This document shows positions 16,140 through 25,982 of a stretch of 64,000 nt of DNA, piece after piece. Position numbers and translations under genes: made by a program. Position 1 is the stretch's first letter, and every line of letters begins with the position of its first letter. Under the pieces are notes generated by a model, which worked only from the letters and a program-made list of their open reading frames with translations, ran no database searches and was not told the origin of the DNA. The stretch comes from an uncultured Acetatifactor sp. (GTDB taxonomy: Bacteria > Bacillota > Clostridia > Lachnospirales > Lachnospiraceae): assembly GCA_910583845.1 (NCBI GenBank), contig CAJUAB010000002.1, positions 1 through 64,000 of the forward strand, read 5' to 3'.

Positions 16140-17846
16140 TTATATTCTGCGCTCCAGGAGGGGCACCAGCGCGCATGTCCCGTTATTGGTCAGCGGGTCG
16201 CGCCGCCCATATCCAAACAATACCAGCGTGGGCTCGTCAAAGACGCGGGTAAACACTTCCCAGTGCAGCGCCTTGGTCAGCTCCCGGTAATTGCAGCCTG
16301 CCAGCTCCGGAAACAATCTGTGCTCCAGAGACTCCCGGCGCAGCAGATCGCCGGCCGCGTCTCTCCAGGGCTCCTTTGAGGGAGCGAAGGAGGGGCGGTT
16401 TTTCATGTGTTCCCGCAGGTACAGATCGTAGAGAAGATATTCCGTCAGCAGGGAGACGGGCTCTTCGGTCCCGGATACTTCGCCATGGAAACACGTTATT
16501 CCCCATTCCAACAGAATTTCATACTTCCTTACGCGGGAGGACTGCGTCCCGGACAGGCCGTGGCTCTCGTACCACGCCCCAAGACTGGCGTACATGGCCC
16601 AGGCGCTCTCAAAGCGAGGCAGCATATATTCCAGCGTATGCGTGAACTGGCCGCTGTTGTAGTAGATTTCCACCATCTCCTCGATCTGTTTCAGGAGGCA
16701 GAGGTCCTCGTAGGAGAGCCACCGGGTGGACAGCACCTCGTAGGGAGGCCGGTCTGTGTACAAAAGGTCATAGCCGGGAGCCAGCCGCTCCATTTCCGAG
16801 CCTTTCAGCACCTTTAAAAAGCCCAGTTGAAGCTGCTGGGGACGAAGGGCGTACACATCGTTGAAGGAAACCGCGAACCGCCGTATATCTTCAAAGGGCA
16901 GACCAGCGATCAGGTCCAGATGAATATGGATATTTCCCCAGGAGGAGATGCGCCGGACCATGGCGGCCACTCTGGCAAAATCCATGCTGCGGCGGATCTC
17001 CGCGATGGTTTCCGGGCAGGTGGACTGTACGCCGATCTCAAGCTGTATTGCGCCGGGGCGCAGTCGCTCCATCACGGCAAGGTAATCCTCGTCCAGAAGA
17101 TCGGCGGAGATCTCAAAGTGAAAGTTTGTCACGCCGTTGTCGTGTTCCAGAATATGCCGCAGGATGGGCAGGGCGTGGTCCTTCCTACAGTTGAAGGTAC
17201 GGTCCACAAACTTCACCTGGGGCACTTTTTTCTCCAGAAAGAAATCCAACTCTCTGCATACCCGGTCCACAGAGCGGAAATCCATGCCCCGGTCGATGGA
17301 GGAGAGGCAGTAGCTGCAGCAAAACGGACATCCGCGGCTGCTCTCGTAATAGACGATGCGGTGCGCGAAATCCTGTATGTCTCCCTGCCAGAACGGGATT
17401 TCATCCAGCGTGAGCCGCTGCCTGCCGCCTTCCAGGATAGCAGGGAGTTCCCGGTCCGTGCCGGAGGCATAGGCGGCGGCCAGGCGAAAGAAAACCGCCT
17501 CGCCCGGACCCGTCATCACGCCCCTCAGCCGCCATCTGCGGATGGCATCCGCAGCGTCATAGGAAACCTCCGGCCCGCCTGCCCAGAGATCCACATGGGG
17601 CAGCAGTCTGCGCAGGTCGGGGATCACCGCGTCCAGCAGATCGCGGTTCCAGATATAACAGGAGAAAGCGATCACGGAAGGGCGTTTTTTATAGATTTCC
17701 CGCAGGATATACCCGGGCTGCTGGTTGATGGTAAATTCCGCGATCTCCACGCAGGACGCGTATATTCCGGCGCAGGCTTTTAAGGAGCTGACCGCGGGAT
17801 TGGAGTGTATGTATCTGGCATTGATCGCCACAAGCAAAATTTTCAT
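16140..17846 (-). CDS. B12-binding domain radical SAM protein (DUF4080 type)
   Basis: A 568-residue enzyme with an N-terminal cobalamin-binding Rossmann domain (about 1-135), a radical SAM barrel and a C-terminal ~170-residue domain. The [4Fe-4S] ligands are in SSRGCPFCCSYCLSS (C-x3-C-x2-C); IEIGVQS-like and FEDI segments follow in the barrel. The start at 17846 is chosen because MKILLVAINARY is the expected beginning of the B12 domain and AGGAAAGG precedes it; a longer frame to 17996 is only an upstream extension. The substrate is unknown; such proteins are often annotated as methyltransferase-like. Confidence 0.85.
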   Translation of the reverse strand: MKILLVAINARYIHSNPAVSSLKACAGIYASCVEIAEFTINQQPGYILREIYKKRPSVIAFSCYIWNRDLLDAVIPDLRRLLPHVDLWAGGPEVSYDAADAIRRWRLRGVMTGPGEAVFFRLAAAYASGTDRELPAILEGGRQRLTLDEIPFWQGDIQDFAHRIVYYESSRGCPFCCSYCLSSIDRGMDFRSVDRVCRELDFFLEKKVPQVKFVDRTFNCRKDHALPILRHILEHDNGVTNFHFEISADLLDEDYLAVMERLRPGAIQLEIGVQSTCPETIAEIRRSMDFARVAAMVRRISSWGNIHIHLDLIAGLPFEDIRRFAVSFNDVYALRPQQLQLGFLKVLKGSEMERLAPGYDLLYTDRPPYEVLSTRWLSYEDLCLLKQIEEMVEIYYNSGQFTHTLEYMLPRFESAWAMYASLGAWYESHGLSGTQSSRVRKYEILLEWGITCFHGEVSGTEEPVSLLTEYLLYDLYLREHMKNRPSFAPSKEPWRDAAGDLLRRESLEHRLFPELAGCNYRELTKALHWEVFTRVFDEPTLVLFGYGRRDPLTNNGTCALVPLLERRI

Positions 17847-18100
17847 CCGGCAAAATTCCTTTCCTGAATGGACTGTCATTTCTATTTTAGCGGATACGGG
17901 GAAAAGTGCAAGGGGATCAACGGAAAACCCGGGACAAATTGCGATGGAATTGTGCGCGGACTTGTGGTAGAATGAAGATGCTGTCTGATCTGGCAAAGCA
18001 GGGTTTCATGCCGTTATGATCTACACCGCAAAGACCGCCTGCTCAGTAAACAGAGCGGGTACATGGCAAAAAAAGAATCCGATATACAGGAGGAGCATAT

Positions 18101-18742
18101 ATGACGAATATTCAGAAAACAGAAGTCTTTCTGAGAGAGCAGTTTGCGGGCTGCGCCTATTTCAGGGAGCATCCGGCGGACGGAGAGTACCGCTTGCAGC
18201 ATTCCTACCGGGTGGCTCATGTAGCCAGGGAGATTGCCCGCAGGGAGGGGATGGATGTGGAAGGATTGGTGATCGGGGGGCTTCTGCACGATGTGGGATA
18301 CAGTCTGTTCTTTGAATCGGAGGAGAGCTGGGGGGAGCATGGACGCATGTCGGCCCGGCTGGCCCGGCCTTTTCTGGAACAGCTTTCTCTGGAGCCGCAG
18401 CGGGTGCGGGAAATCTGCTATGGCATCGCGATTCATGTGGATGGGAAGGCGGACTTCCCGGGGGAGAAGACGGCCTTTGCCCTGAGCATAGGGGATGCGG
18501 ACGACGTGGACCGTTTCGACGCCTACCGCATCTACGATGCCATGGAATACGCGGATTTCCGTAACTTAAAGATGGAAGACAAGAAAAAGTGGCTGCGGGA
18601 GAGACTGGACTGGATTAACTGGCGTCTGACGCAGAAGTCCGGCACGGAGACCGCCAGACAGATGATCGCAGACCGACTGCTGTATCAGCGGCAGTATTAC
18701 GAGAAAGTGCTGGAGCAGATGGAGCGCAGTGAAACGATCTGA
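18101..18742 (+). CDS. HD-domain hydrolase
   Basis: A 213-residue HD-superfamily metal-dependent phosphohydrolase. Metal ligands are seen as His in LQHSYRVAHV, the His-Asp pair in LLHDVGYS, a His in EHGRMSA and a downstream Asp in SIGDADDVDRFDAY. The C-terminal 60 residues are a charged helix. It starts after an AGGAGG site. The natural substrate (nucleotide, or HD-type regulatory function) cannot be inferred. The following 270 bases to the next gene hold nothing I recognise. Confidence 0.8.
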   Translation: MTNIQKTEVFLREQFAGCAYFREHPADGEYRLQHSYRVAHVAREIARREGMDVEGLVIGGLLHDVGYSLFFESEESWGEHGRMSARLARPFLEQLSLEPQRVREICYGIAIHVDGKADFPGEKTAFALSIGDADDVDRFDAYRIYDAMEYADFRNLKMEDKKKWLRERLDWINWRLTQKSGTETARQMIADRLLYQRQYYEKVLEQMERSETI

Positions 18743-19012
18743 TAAATGACGGCTTCGGGTATTATACAGGAAAATGTGTCTCCCTTTTGTTTGCGCGATC
18801 GTGACGATGGGGATTCTGTGGGAGCCGCCATGGCTAACTGCAAAAAAGGGCTTGCGGATCATGCGCAGGTATGGCATTATATTGTAGGAAAGCCTGGATA
18901 TGCAGCGGCCAAATCCTGATAACGTCATACCGCAGGTGAAGCCAGCGGCATGCGCACAGAGGAAGGCTTTCATATTTATATGGGAGATTTAGGAAAAGAG
19001 GTTTAAGAGAAT

Positions 19013-20782
19013 ATGGCGGAGAGTGTGCAAAAGCGTTCCGGACAGATGGAAACTATAAGGAAAGTACTGCATTATATCAAGAAATATTGGCTGCTGGTGG
19101 GAATGAGCCTGGCGCTGGCGGCGGTGATTGTGGCATTGACGCTGTATGTGCCCATCTTAACGGGCGACGCGGTGGACCTGATCGTGGACCGGGGGCTGGT
19201 GGATATGCCCGGGATCTTCGCGATCCTTAAAAAGATAGCCGTGGCCATGATATGCACCGCTGCGGCCCAGTGGGTCATGAACACCGCCAACAACTATATC
19301 ACCTATCATGTGATCCAGGATATCCGGCAGGATGCGTTCCACAAGCTGGAGAATCTGCCTCTGAAATATCTGGACGCCAAATCCTACGGGGATATTGTCA
19401 GCCGGGTCATCGCGGACGTGGACACCTTCGCGGACGGCCTGCTCATGGGCTTTACCCAGCTGTTCACGGGGGTTCTGACCATACTGGGAACACTGGTTTT
19501 CATGCTGATTACCAATGTGCCCATCGCCCTGGTGGTGATCTGCATCACTCCGGTGTCTTTCCTGGTGGCCAGATTCATCGCCACAAAGACTTACACCATG
19601 TTCAGGGAGCAGTCCGAGACCAGAGGGGAACAGACGGCGCTGATCGAGGAGATGGTGGGGAATCAGAAGATCGTCAAGACCTTTTCCCGGGAGGCGGCGG
19701 TGACAGAGCAGTTTCGGGAGATCAACGGCAGACTGGAGAAATGCTCCCTGAAAGCCATATTCTATTCCTCTCTGACCAACCCCTGCACACGCTTTGTCAA
19801 CAGTCTGGTCTATGCGGGCGTGGGTATTTTCGGCGCTTTGGTGGTTATTAAAACTCAGGGCATTGGTCTTAGTGTGGGCAGACTGTCCTGCTTCTTAAGT
19901 TATGCCAACCAATATACCAAGCCCTTCAATGAGATTTCCGGCGTGGTCACGGAGCTGCAGAATGCCATCGCCTGTGCCGCCCGGATCTTTGAGCTCATCG
20001 AGGAGGAGGCCCAGGTGCCGGAGGCGGAGAACGCGCTTACGCTGACGGATGCCCGGGGCCATGTGCAGCTGGAGCATGTGTACTTCCAGTATGTGCCGGA
20101 TAAAAAGCTGATCCAGGATTTCAATCTGAACGTGAAGCCCGGCCAGCGGGTTGCCATCGTGGGCCCCACGGGCTGCGGCAAGACCACGGTGATCAATCTG
20201 CTGATGCGTTTCTACGATGTGGACCAGGGATGTATCCGGGCGGACGGCACGGATATCCGCGATCTGACCCGGGGGAGCCTGCGCACCAGCTATGGCATGG
20301 TGCTGCAGGACACCTGGCTGCGGGCCGGAACGATTCTGGACAATATCCGGATGGGCAGGCCCCAGGCCACGGAGGAAGAAGTGGTGGAGGCGGCCAGGGC
20401 AGCCCATGCCCACAGCTTTATCAAGCGGCTGCCGGAGGGGTATCACACGGTGATCACTGAGGAGGGGGGAAGCCTTTCTCAGGGGCAGAAGCAGCTTCTG
20501 TGCATTGCCCGGGTCATGCTGTGCCTGCCGCCCATGCTGATTCTGGACGAGGCCACCTCCTCCATAGACACCCGCACTGAGATCCGGATTCAGAAAGCCT
20601 TTGCCCGTATGATGGAGGGCCGTACCAGCTTTATCGTGGCGCATCGGCTGTCCACCATCCGGGAGGCGGATATCATTCTGGTCATGAAGGACGGCAACAT
20701 CATCGAGCAGGGCAGTCACGAGAGTCTGCTGGCCCGGGGGGGCTTCTACAGGGAGCTTTACAACAGCCAGTTCGCGGGATAG
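19013..20782 (+). CDS. ABC exporter, fused permease-ATPase
   Basis: A 589-residue half-transporter: six membrane helices in the first ~330 residues and a nucleotide-binding domain after that. Walker A is GPTGCGKTTV, the signature is SLSQGQKQL and Walker B is MLILDEATSS. This is the MsbA/LmrA-type architecture, which functions as a dimer; heterodimeric relatives need a second gene, not seen here, so it is probably a homodimer or pairs with a distant gene. It is 16 bases upstream of the response regulator, so it probably belongs to the same transcription unit as the peptide-sensing module. Substrate unknown; multidrug or peptide export is likely. Confidence 0.88.
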   Translation: MAESVQKRSGQMETIRKVLHYIKKYWLLVGMSLALAAVIVALTLYVPILTGDAVDLIVDRGLVDMPGIFAILKKIAVAMICTAAAQWVMNTANNYITYHVIQDIRQDAFHKLENLPLKYLDAKSYGDIVSRVIADVDTFADGLLMGFTQLFTGVLTILGTLVFMLITNVPIALVVICITPVSFLVARFIATKTYTMFREQSETRGEQTALIEEMVGNQKIVKTFSREAAVTEQFREINGRLEKCSLKAIFYSSLTNPCTRFVNSLVYAGVGIFGALVVIKTQGIGLSVGRLSCFLSYANQYTKPFNEISGVVTELQNAIACAARIFELIEEEAQVPEAENALTLTDARGHVQLEHVYFQYVPDKKLIQDFNLNVKPGQRVAIVGPTGCGKTTVINLLMRFYDVDQGCIRADGTDIRDLTRGSLRTSYGMVLQDTWLRAGTILDNIRMGRPQATEEEVVEAARAAHAHSFIKRLPEGYHTVITEEGGSLSQGQKQLLCIARVMLCLPPMLILDEATSSIDTRTEIRIQKAFARMMEGRTSFIVAHRLSTIREADIILVMKDGNIIEQGSHESLLARGGFYRELYNSQFAG

Positions 20783-20798
20783 AGGCGGGGAGGCATCT

Positions 20799-21473
20799 AT
20801 GTATAAAATCTTGATCGTGGAGGATGACGAGGGAATTGCCCGGTCCCTGTCCGGGCAGATTGCCTGCTGGGATATGGAACCCCGCTGCGTGGAGGATTTT
20901 CATGAGGTGATGCAGGCGTTCGCGGCCTTTGGCCCCCACCTGGTGCTGCTGGACATCATGCTGCCCTTTTACAACGGCTACTACTGGTGCAGCGAGATTC
21001 GCCGGGTGTCCAGGGTGCCCATCATCTTTCTGTCTTCCGCTTCCGACAACATGAATATTGTCATGGCCATGAACATGGGTGGGGACGATTTTATCGCCAA
21101 GCCCTTTGACATGGCGGTGCTGATTTCCAAGATGCAGGCCCTGCTGCGCAGAACCTATGATTTTGGCGGCACGATGCCGGTGCTGGAGCACAGAGGAGCG
21201 CTGCTGAGCACGGGAGATAACACGCTGACTTATCAGGGACAGCAGATTCCGCTGAGTAAGAACGAGTACCGGATTCTGCTGTCTCTGCTGGAGAGCAAGG
21301 GGCAGGTGGTGAGCCGGGAGAGGCTGATGGAGAAGCTGTGGGAGACGGACAGCTTTGTGGATGACAATACCCTGACGGTAAACGTGAACCGCCTGCGCAA
21401 AAAACTGGAGGCGGCAGGACTCCCCGATTTTATCGCGACGAAATTCGGCGTGGGATATATGGTCAGCGGTTGA
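20799..21473 (+). CDS. OmpR-family response regulator, BceR-like
   Basis: A 224-residue response regulator. The receiver domain carries the acidic pair (VEDDEG), the phosphoacceptor Asp in LVLLDIMLP and the Lys in FIAKPFD; a winged-helix DNA-binding domain starts at about residue 130 (NEYRILLSLLESKGQVVSRERL). It is followed by a histidine kinase of BceS type and a BceAB-like transporter, so it most likely activates the transporter when antimicrobial peptides are sensed. A perfect BceR-type site lies upstream of the transporter genes at 22716. Confidence 0.9.
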   Translation: MYKILIVEDDEGIARSLSGQIACWDMEPRCVEDFHEVMQAFAAFGPHLVLLDIMLPFYNGYYWCSEIRRVSRVPIIFLSSASDNMNIVMAMNMGGDDFIAKPFDMAVLISKMQALLRRTYDFGGTMPVLEHRGALLSTGDNTLTYQGQQIPLSKNEYRILLSLLESKGQVVSRERLMEKLWETDSFVDDNTLTVNVNRLRKKLEAAGLPDFIATKFGVGYMVSG

Positions 21474-21573
21474 CCGCAGGGGGATTACAGACTGTGACCT
21501 TGGCCTGCGGGCGGTATCGTGGCGCGTGTGTCAAAAGATTTTACCTGTGGGCAGACAGGAACGGATTGAGGAT

Positions 21574-22695
21574 ATGGCGATGAAACATTTTATATGGATA
21601 TACATCAGGCAGCAGAAAAGGCATATATTGACCTGTCTGCTGTTTTGCTTTATTTATACGGTGGTTTTTCTCTTATATCAGCAGCCCCTTAACGGGACGG
21701 TTTACCCGTTTCTGCTCTGCATGGCGGCGGGGCTGGGGATCATGGGGGCGGACATGACGGCGGCCTGCAGACGTTATGCGGCCCTGCTGCACACACTGAG
21801 AGCCGTAGGACTGGAGTGGGACCGGGAGTCCGGGAGGCTCAGTGCCCCGGAGGGAGAAAGCCATGGGGGGGAAGATCCCCGGGCGGCGGATGGAGAGGGC
21901 TGTGCCTGGGAACTGTTACAGGAGATCCTTTACAGCCGGACGGAATCTGATTCCCGGGGCGGGGACTGGGAGACCCGGATATATCGGGAGATGACAAGGG
22001 AATTGCTGCTGGAGCGGAGGCGGCGTCAGGACAGTATGCGGATAAGGTATCAGGATACCATAGATTATTACACCACATGGGTTCATCAGATCAAGACCCC
22101 CATTGCGGCCATGGGCCTGGTGCTGCAACAGGAGGATACGGAAAAATCCCGAAGACTCAGCGAGGAATTGCAGCGCATCGAGCAGTATGTGGAGATGGTA
22201 CTGACTTATCTGCGGCTGGGCAGCAGGGACACGGATTATGTTTTTGCCCGGGTGGATCTGGATCTGCTGCTTCGCGGCTGCATCAGAAAATATGCCGGTC
22301 AGTTTATCCGCAGGCATCTTGCGCTGGACTATCAGGATGTGGACTGCCAGGTGCTGACGGACGAGAAATGGCTGGCCTTTGTGGTGGAGCAGGTGCTTTC
22401 CAACGCTCTGAAATATACCCGGGAGGGAAGTGTGCGGATCTATATGGAATCTCCCTGCACATTGTGCGTCCGGGACACCGGTATCGGCATTTCCCCGGAA
22501 GACCTGCCCAGAATTTTTGAAAAGGGTTATACGGGTTACAATGGGCGCAGCGACAAGAAAGCCACCGGGCTGGGACTGTACCTGTGCAGGCAGATCTGTG
22601 ACCGGCTCAGACACACCATCACCGTCTCCTCCGCGCCGGGGGAGGGCACTACTGTCCGCATCGGCCTGGGCCGCGAGGTGCTGGAGGTGGAATGA
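21574..22695 (+). CDS. Intramembrane-sensing histidine kinase, BceS-like
   Basis: A 373-residue sensor kinase with two closely spaced N-terminal membrane helices and no extracellular domain of any size, the hallmark of Bce-type kinases that are informed by the transporter. The phosphorylated His is in TWVHQIKTPIAAM; the ATP-binding boxes are NALKYT, DTGIGI and GLGLYL. ATG at 21574 (or 21580) is chosen because GGATTGAGG precedes it; the open frame starting at 21526 has no hydrophobic content before this point. Confidence 0.88.
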   Translation: MAMKHFIWIYIRQQKRHILTCLLFCFIYTVVFLLYQQPLNGTVYPFLLCMAAGLGIMGADMTAACRRYAALLHTLRAVGLEWDRESGRLSAPEGESHGGEDPRAADGEGCAWELLQEILYSRTESDSRGGDWETRIYREMTRELLLERRRRQDSMRIRYQDTIDYYTTWVHQIKTPIAAMGLVLQQEDTEKSRRLSEELQRIEQYVEMVLTYLRLGSRDTDYVFARVDLDLLLRGCIRKYAGQFIRRHLALDYQDVDCQVLTDEKWLAFVVEQVLSNALKYTREGSVRIYMESPCTLCVRDTGIGISPEDLPRIFEKGYTGYNGRSDKKATGLGLYLCRQICDRLRHTITVSSAPGEGTTVRIGLGREVLEVE

Positions 22696-22715
22696 CAGCG
22701 CCGGACGGCGACTTG

Positions 22716-22729
22716 TGACAAAACTGTAA
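22716..22729 (+). promoter_or_regulatory. BceR-type operator upstream of transporter genes
   Basis: TGACA-AAAC-TGTAA is a perfect match to the TnACA-N4-TGTAA pattern known for BceR-like regulators. A TATAAT -10 hexamer lies at 22784-22789, with no good -35, as expected for an activated promoter. The arrangement predicts phospho-BceR activation of the ATPase-permease pair. Confidence 0.6.
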
Positions 22730-22934
22730 GATTTGCGCGGGAAAATGTAAGCTGATTCGATGGAGGTCCGTTTCCCGTTCTTATATAATAAGTCCATAAT
22801 CTGACAGCTGTTGACAGGGGAAGAGAGATCTGCGGAAAACGTTCCGACTAGTTCCGGACAGGGGGCAGGGTGCCTGATGCCGTGGAAGCCTGCCGGAAAC
22901 CCCAGCCAGACAGCGGAGAATATGGAGGTACTGT

Positions 22935-23792
22935 ATGAGCATATTGGAAGTCAAAGAAGTGAAAAAGACCTATACCACCCGCCTGGGCAACAACCGGGTG
23001 GAGGCGCTGAAAAATGTGTCTTTCAGTGTGGAGCAGGGGGAGTATGTGGCCATTATGGGGGAGTCGGGTTCCGGTAAGACCACCCTGCTGAATATCCTGG
23101 CCGCGCTGGATAAGCCCACAGGGGGCAGCGTGATACTGGGAGGCCAGGATCTGGGGAGGATCAGGGAGTCGGCGGTGGCGGCTTTCCGCCGGGATAACCT
23201 GGGGTTTGTGTTCCAGGATTTCAATCTGCTGGACACCTTTACCCTGGAGGACAATATCTACCTGCCGCTGGTGCTGGCGGGGAAACGCCATGATGAAATG
23301 CAGGCGCGGATTGTGCCCATCGCAAAGCAGCTGGGGATCACGGAGCTGCTGAAAAAGTATCCTTATGAGGTCTCCGGCGGCCAGAAGCAGCGGGCGGCGG
23401 TGGCCAGGGCGCTGATCACCGGCCCCAAGCTGGTGCTGGCGGACGAGCCCACAGGAGCGCTGGACTCCCGGGCCACGGATGAACTGCTGCGCCTGTTCGG
23501 GGGAATCAATCAGACCGGGCAGACGATTCTGATGGTGACTCATTCGGTCAAGGCCGCCAGTCACGCTGGCCGGGTACTCTTTATCCGGGACGGCGAGGTC
23601 TTCCATCAGATCTACCGGGGCAGCGGCACCAACGAACAGCTGTACCAGAAGATATCGGATACCCTGACGCTGCTGGCCACTCAGCCGGGAGGCGCGGGGA
23701 CAAAACCCCAGGGGATGGAGGCTTTGCCTCAGGCACAGCCTCAGGCCGCCCGGGAGAATGGGTCTATGGCCGGAGAGGAGGGGAGAATATGA
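22935..23792 (+). CDS. BceA-like ABC ATPase
   Basis: A 285-residue ATPase of the antimicrobial-peptide/lipoprotein (MacB/BceA) type. Walker A is GESGSGKTTLL, the signature is VSGGQKQRAAVAR and Walker B is LVLADEPTGALDS. The last ~45 residues form a Pro/Gln/Gly-rich tail not typical of BceA (about 255 residues). The stop overlaps the permease start by 4 bases. Start chosen at ATG 22935 with GGAGG upstream. Confidence 0.9.
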   Translation: MSILEVKEVKKTYTTRLGNNRVEALKNVSFSVEQGEYVAIMGESGSGKTTLLNILAALDKPTGGSVILGGQDLGRIRESAVAAFRRDNLGFVFQDFNLLDTFTLEDNIYLPLVLAGKRHDEMQARIVPIAKQLGITELLKKYPYEVSGGQKQRAAVARALITGPKLVLADEPTGALDSRATDELLRLFGGINQTGQTILMVTHSVKAASHAGRVLFIRDGEVFHQIYRGSGTNEQLYQKISDTLTLLATQPGGAGTKPQGMEALPQAQPQAARENGSMAGEEGRI

Positions 23793-25825
23793 GAATCGGC
23801 TTTTATCCCCGACTGGCCTGGTCGGGCATCCGGAAAAACAAAGAACTGTATATTCCCTATCTGTTGACCGGCATGGGTATGATTATGATGTACTATATCG
23901 TGAGTTATCTGTACACGGGTTCTCTGCTCGATCATGTCCGGGGAGGCTATGTAGTGGCAATGCTCATGGGGCTGGGGCGCTTTGTGGTAGGCGCGTTCTC
24001 TGTCATTTTTCTGTTCTACACCCATTCCTTCCTGATCCGCAGGCGCAAGAGGGAGTTTGGCCTGTACAGTATTCTGGGGATGAACAAGCTGAATCTGGCC
24101 CGGATCATGATCTGGGAGAGCGTGATCGTGATCTGCATCAGCCTGACATCCGGTCTGGCCCTCGGAATCCTTTTCTCCAAGCTGGCGGAACTGCTGATGA
24201 ATTATATATTGCAGGCGGACGTGGATTACTCCATGCGGATTAACCCCGCAAATGTGAGACAGACCGTCATTCTGTACCTAATTATTTTCCTGCTGATTCT
24301 GGGAGTGACTCTGCGGCAGGTTCATGTGGCGGACCCCATACAGCTGCTGCGCAGTGAGAATGTGGGGGAGCGCCCTCCCAGGGCCAACTGGCCCATGGCG
24401 CTTGCAGGGGCCGTGCTTCTGGGCATTGCCTATTATCTGGCCGTCTCCATCAAGAATCCCGTAGCCGCCATACTCTGGTTTTTCCTGGCGGTGCTGCTGG
24501 TGATCGGAGGGACATATCTGCTGTTTATCGCGGGAAGCGTGACCATGTGCAGGCTGTTGCAGAAGAATAAGCGCTACTATTATAAAACCAATCATTTTGT
24601 GTCGGTATCCTCCATGGTCTATCGTATGAAGCGGAACGGCGCGGGGCTGGCCTCCATCTGTATTCTGTGTACTATGGTGCTGGTGATGCTTTCCTCGACA
24701 GTGTGTCTGTACGGAGGGCAGGAAAACAGCCTGCGCTCCCGGTATCCCCGGCATATTATGACGGATAACCGGGCTGTCAGTTACGCGGATCTGCGGGAGG
24801 AGAATTACGCTCCCATACGCGGGGCCATAGAGGAAGTGCTGGACGCCCACGGGCAGACACCGGCCCGGGAAGTTCTGGAGTATTCCTATGTGTCCCTGGC
24901 GGGCGTCCTCTCCGACGGCGTTCTGGAGACCGGCACATCCGCCCTGGGGAGTCTGGAAGGTGACAACTATCAGGATCTATGGCAGATATTTGTGGTCTCT
25001 CTGGCGGACTACAACCGCCTGATGGGAACGGCGGAGACTCTGGAGCCTGGGCAGCTGCTGATGTGTACCACCAAAATGTGGTTCCGGCAGAGCAGTCTGC
25101 GGATTTCGGGAACGGAGCAGGAGTGGCAGGTCAGAATGGGTAAGGGCTTTGTGGACAACGGCGTGGACAGTATGCAGATTATCCCGTCCATGTTTCTCTT
25201 TGTGGAAGATGTGGAGAGCTTTATCCGGCCCATGACAGAGCGCAGGGACCTGCATGGCAATCCGCTGCTGCAATATGACTGGATCTATGGCTTTGACCTG
25301 GAATGCTCCGTGGAGGAGCAGGGAACGATCTTTTATGAAATACAGGGGAAGCTGAGCCAGCAGCAGGGCGTGTTGGTCTCCAGAACGGAGTCCGCGGCGG
25401 TGAACAGGGACGGTTTCCGGGAAATGTACGGAGGTCTGTTTTTTCTGGGAATTATGCTGAGCATCGTATTTGTGTTTGCCACCACGCTGATCATGTACTA
25501 CAAGCAGATTTCCGAGGGGTATGAGGATCAGAGCCGTTTTGAGATCCTGCAGAAGGTGGGCATGACCAGAAAAGAGGTCAGAAAGACCATCAACAGCCAG
25601 GTGATGACCGTATTCTTTCTGCCCCTGCTGGCAGCCGGAATCCATCTGGGATTTGCGTTTCCTTTTTTGTACAAAGGATTGATGCTGCTCAATTTCAACA
25701 ATCTGTGGATGCTGATACAGGTGGCGGTTCTGGCTTATCTGCTCTTCGGCCTGGGGTATGTGGCGGTGTACCGCATCACTTCCCGAGCTTACTACCATCT
25801 GGTGGGCGGCGCGAAACAGGCATAA
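23789..25825 (+). CDS. BceB-like ABC permease (FtsX family)
   Basis: A 678-residue permease with about ten membrane helices and a large extracytoplasmic domain (about residues 310-560) between helices 7 and 8, the Bce layout. Paired with the upstream ATPase it would recognise peptide antibiotics complexed with cell-wall lipid intermediates, free the target, and signal flux to the histidine kinase. The specific peptide cannot be predicted. The start overlaps the ATPase stop (ATGA). Confidence 0.9.
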   Translation: MRIGFYPRLAWSGIRKNKELYIPYLLTGMGMIMMYYIVSYLYTGSLLDHVRGGYVVAMLMGLGRFVVGAFSVIFLFYTHSFLIRRRKREFGLYSILGMNKLNLARIMIWESVIVICISLTSGLALGILFSKLAELLMNYILQADVDYSMRINPANVRQTVILYLIIFLLILGVTLRQVHVADPIQLLRSENVGERPPRANWPMALAGAVLLGIAYYLAVSIKNPVAAILWFFLAVLLVIGGTYLLFIAGSVTMCRLLQKNKRYYYKTNHFVSVSSMVYRMKRNGAGLASICILCTMVLVMLSSTVCLYGGQENSLRSRYPRHIMTDNRAVSYADLREENYAPIRGAIEEVLDAHGQTPAREVLEYSYVSLAGVLSDGVLETGTSALGSLEGDNYQDLWQIFVVSLADYNRLMGTAETLEPGQLLMCTTKMWFRQSSLRISGTEQEWQVRMGKGFVDNGVDSMQIIPSMFLFVEDVESFIRPMTERRDLHGNPLLQYDWIYGFDLECSVEEQGTIFYEIQGKLSQQQGVLVSRTESAAVNRDGFREMYGGLFFLGIMLSIVFVFATTLIMYYKQISEGYEDQSRFEILQKVGMTRKEVRKTINSQVMTVFFLPLLAAGIHLGFAFPFLYKGLMLLNFNNLWMLIQVAVLAYLLFGLGYVAVYRITSRAYYHLVGGAKQA

Positions 25826-25900
25826 ACGCCGTCGCTTGGGGGAAGCGGAGGCCGGATCTGTCGTAATAGGGACGATTCCGGGAAAAATAAAATGATAGAA

Positions 25901-25935
25901 AATTTCCTGAAAAAGAGGAAATTGTAGAATTTTTA
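25901..25935 (+). terminator. Weak terminator after BceB-like permease
   Basis: A perfect 8-base stem, AATTTCCT with AGGAAATT around GAAAAAG, is followed by GTAGAATTTTT. It lies about 75 bases after the permease stop and would end that transcript. Confidence 0.45.
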
Positions 25936-25953
25936 TAAATTGCTAAAAAAAGG

Positions 25954-25982
25954 TTGCAATTTTCGGGGAAATATATTATAGT
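25954..25982 (+). promoter_or_regulatory. tRNA-Glu promoter inside a perfect inverted repeat
   Basis: TTGCAA, 17 bases, TATAGT lies just upstream of the first tRNA-Glu. The -35 is the beginning of TTGCAATTTTCG (25954-25965), which has a perfect 12-base inverted copy at 25995-26006, directly before the tRNA. Confidence 0.5.

Noticed and set aside
16827..17783. 318-codon plus-strand open frame
   Set aside because: Lies fully antisense to the radical SAM gene, whose motifs are unmistakable; product is rich in His, Gln and Arg as expected for a shadow frame.
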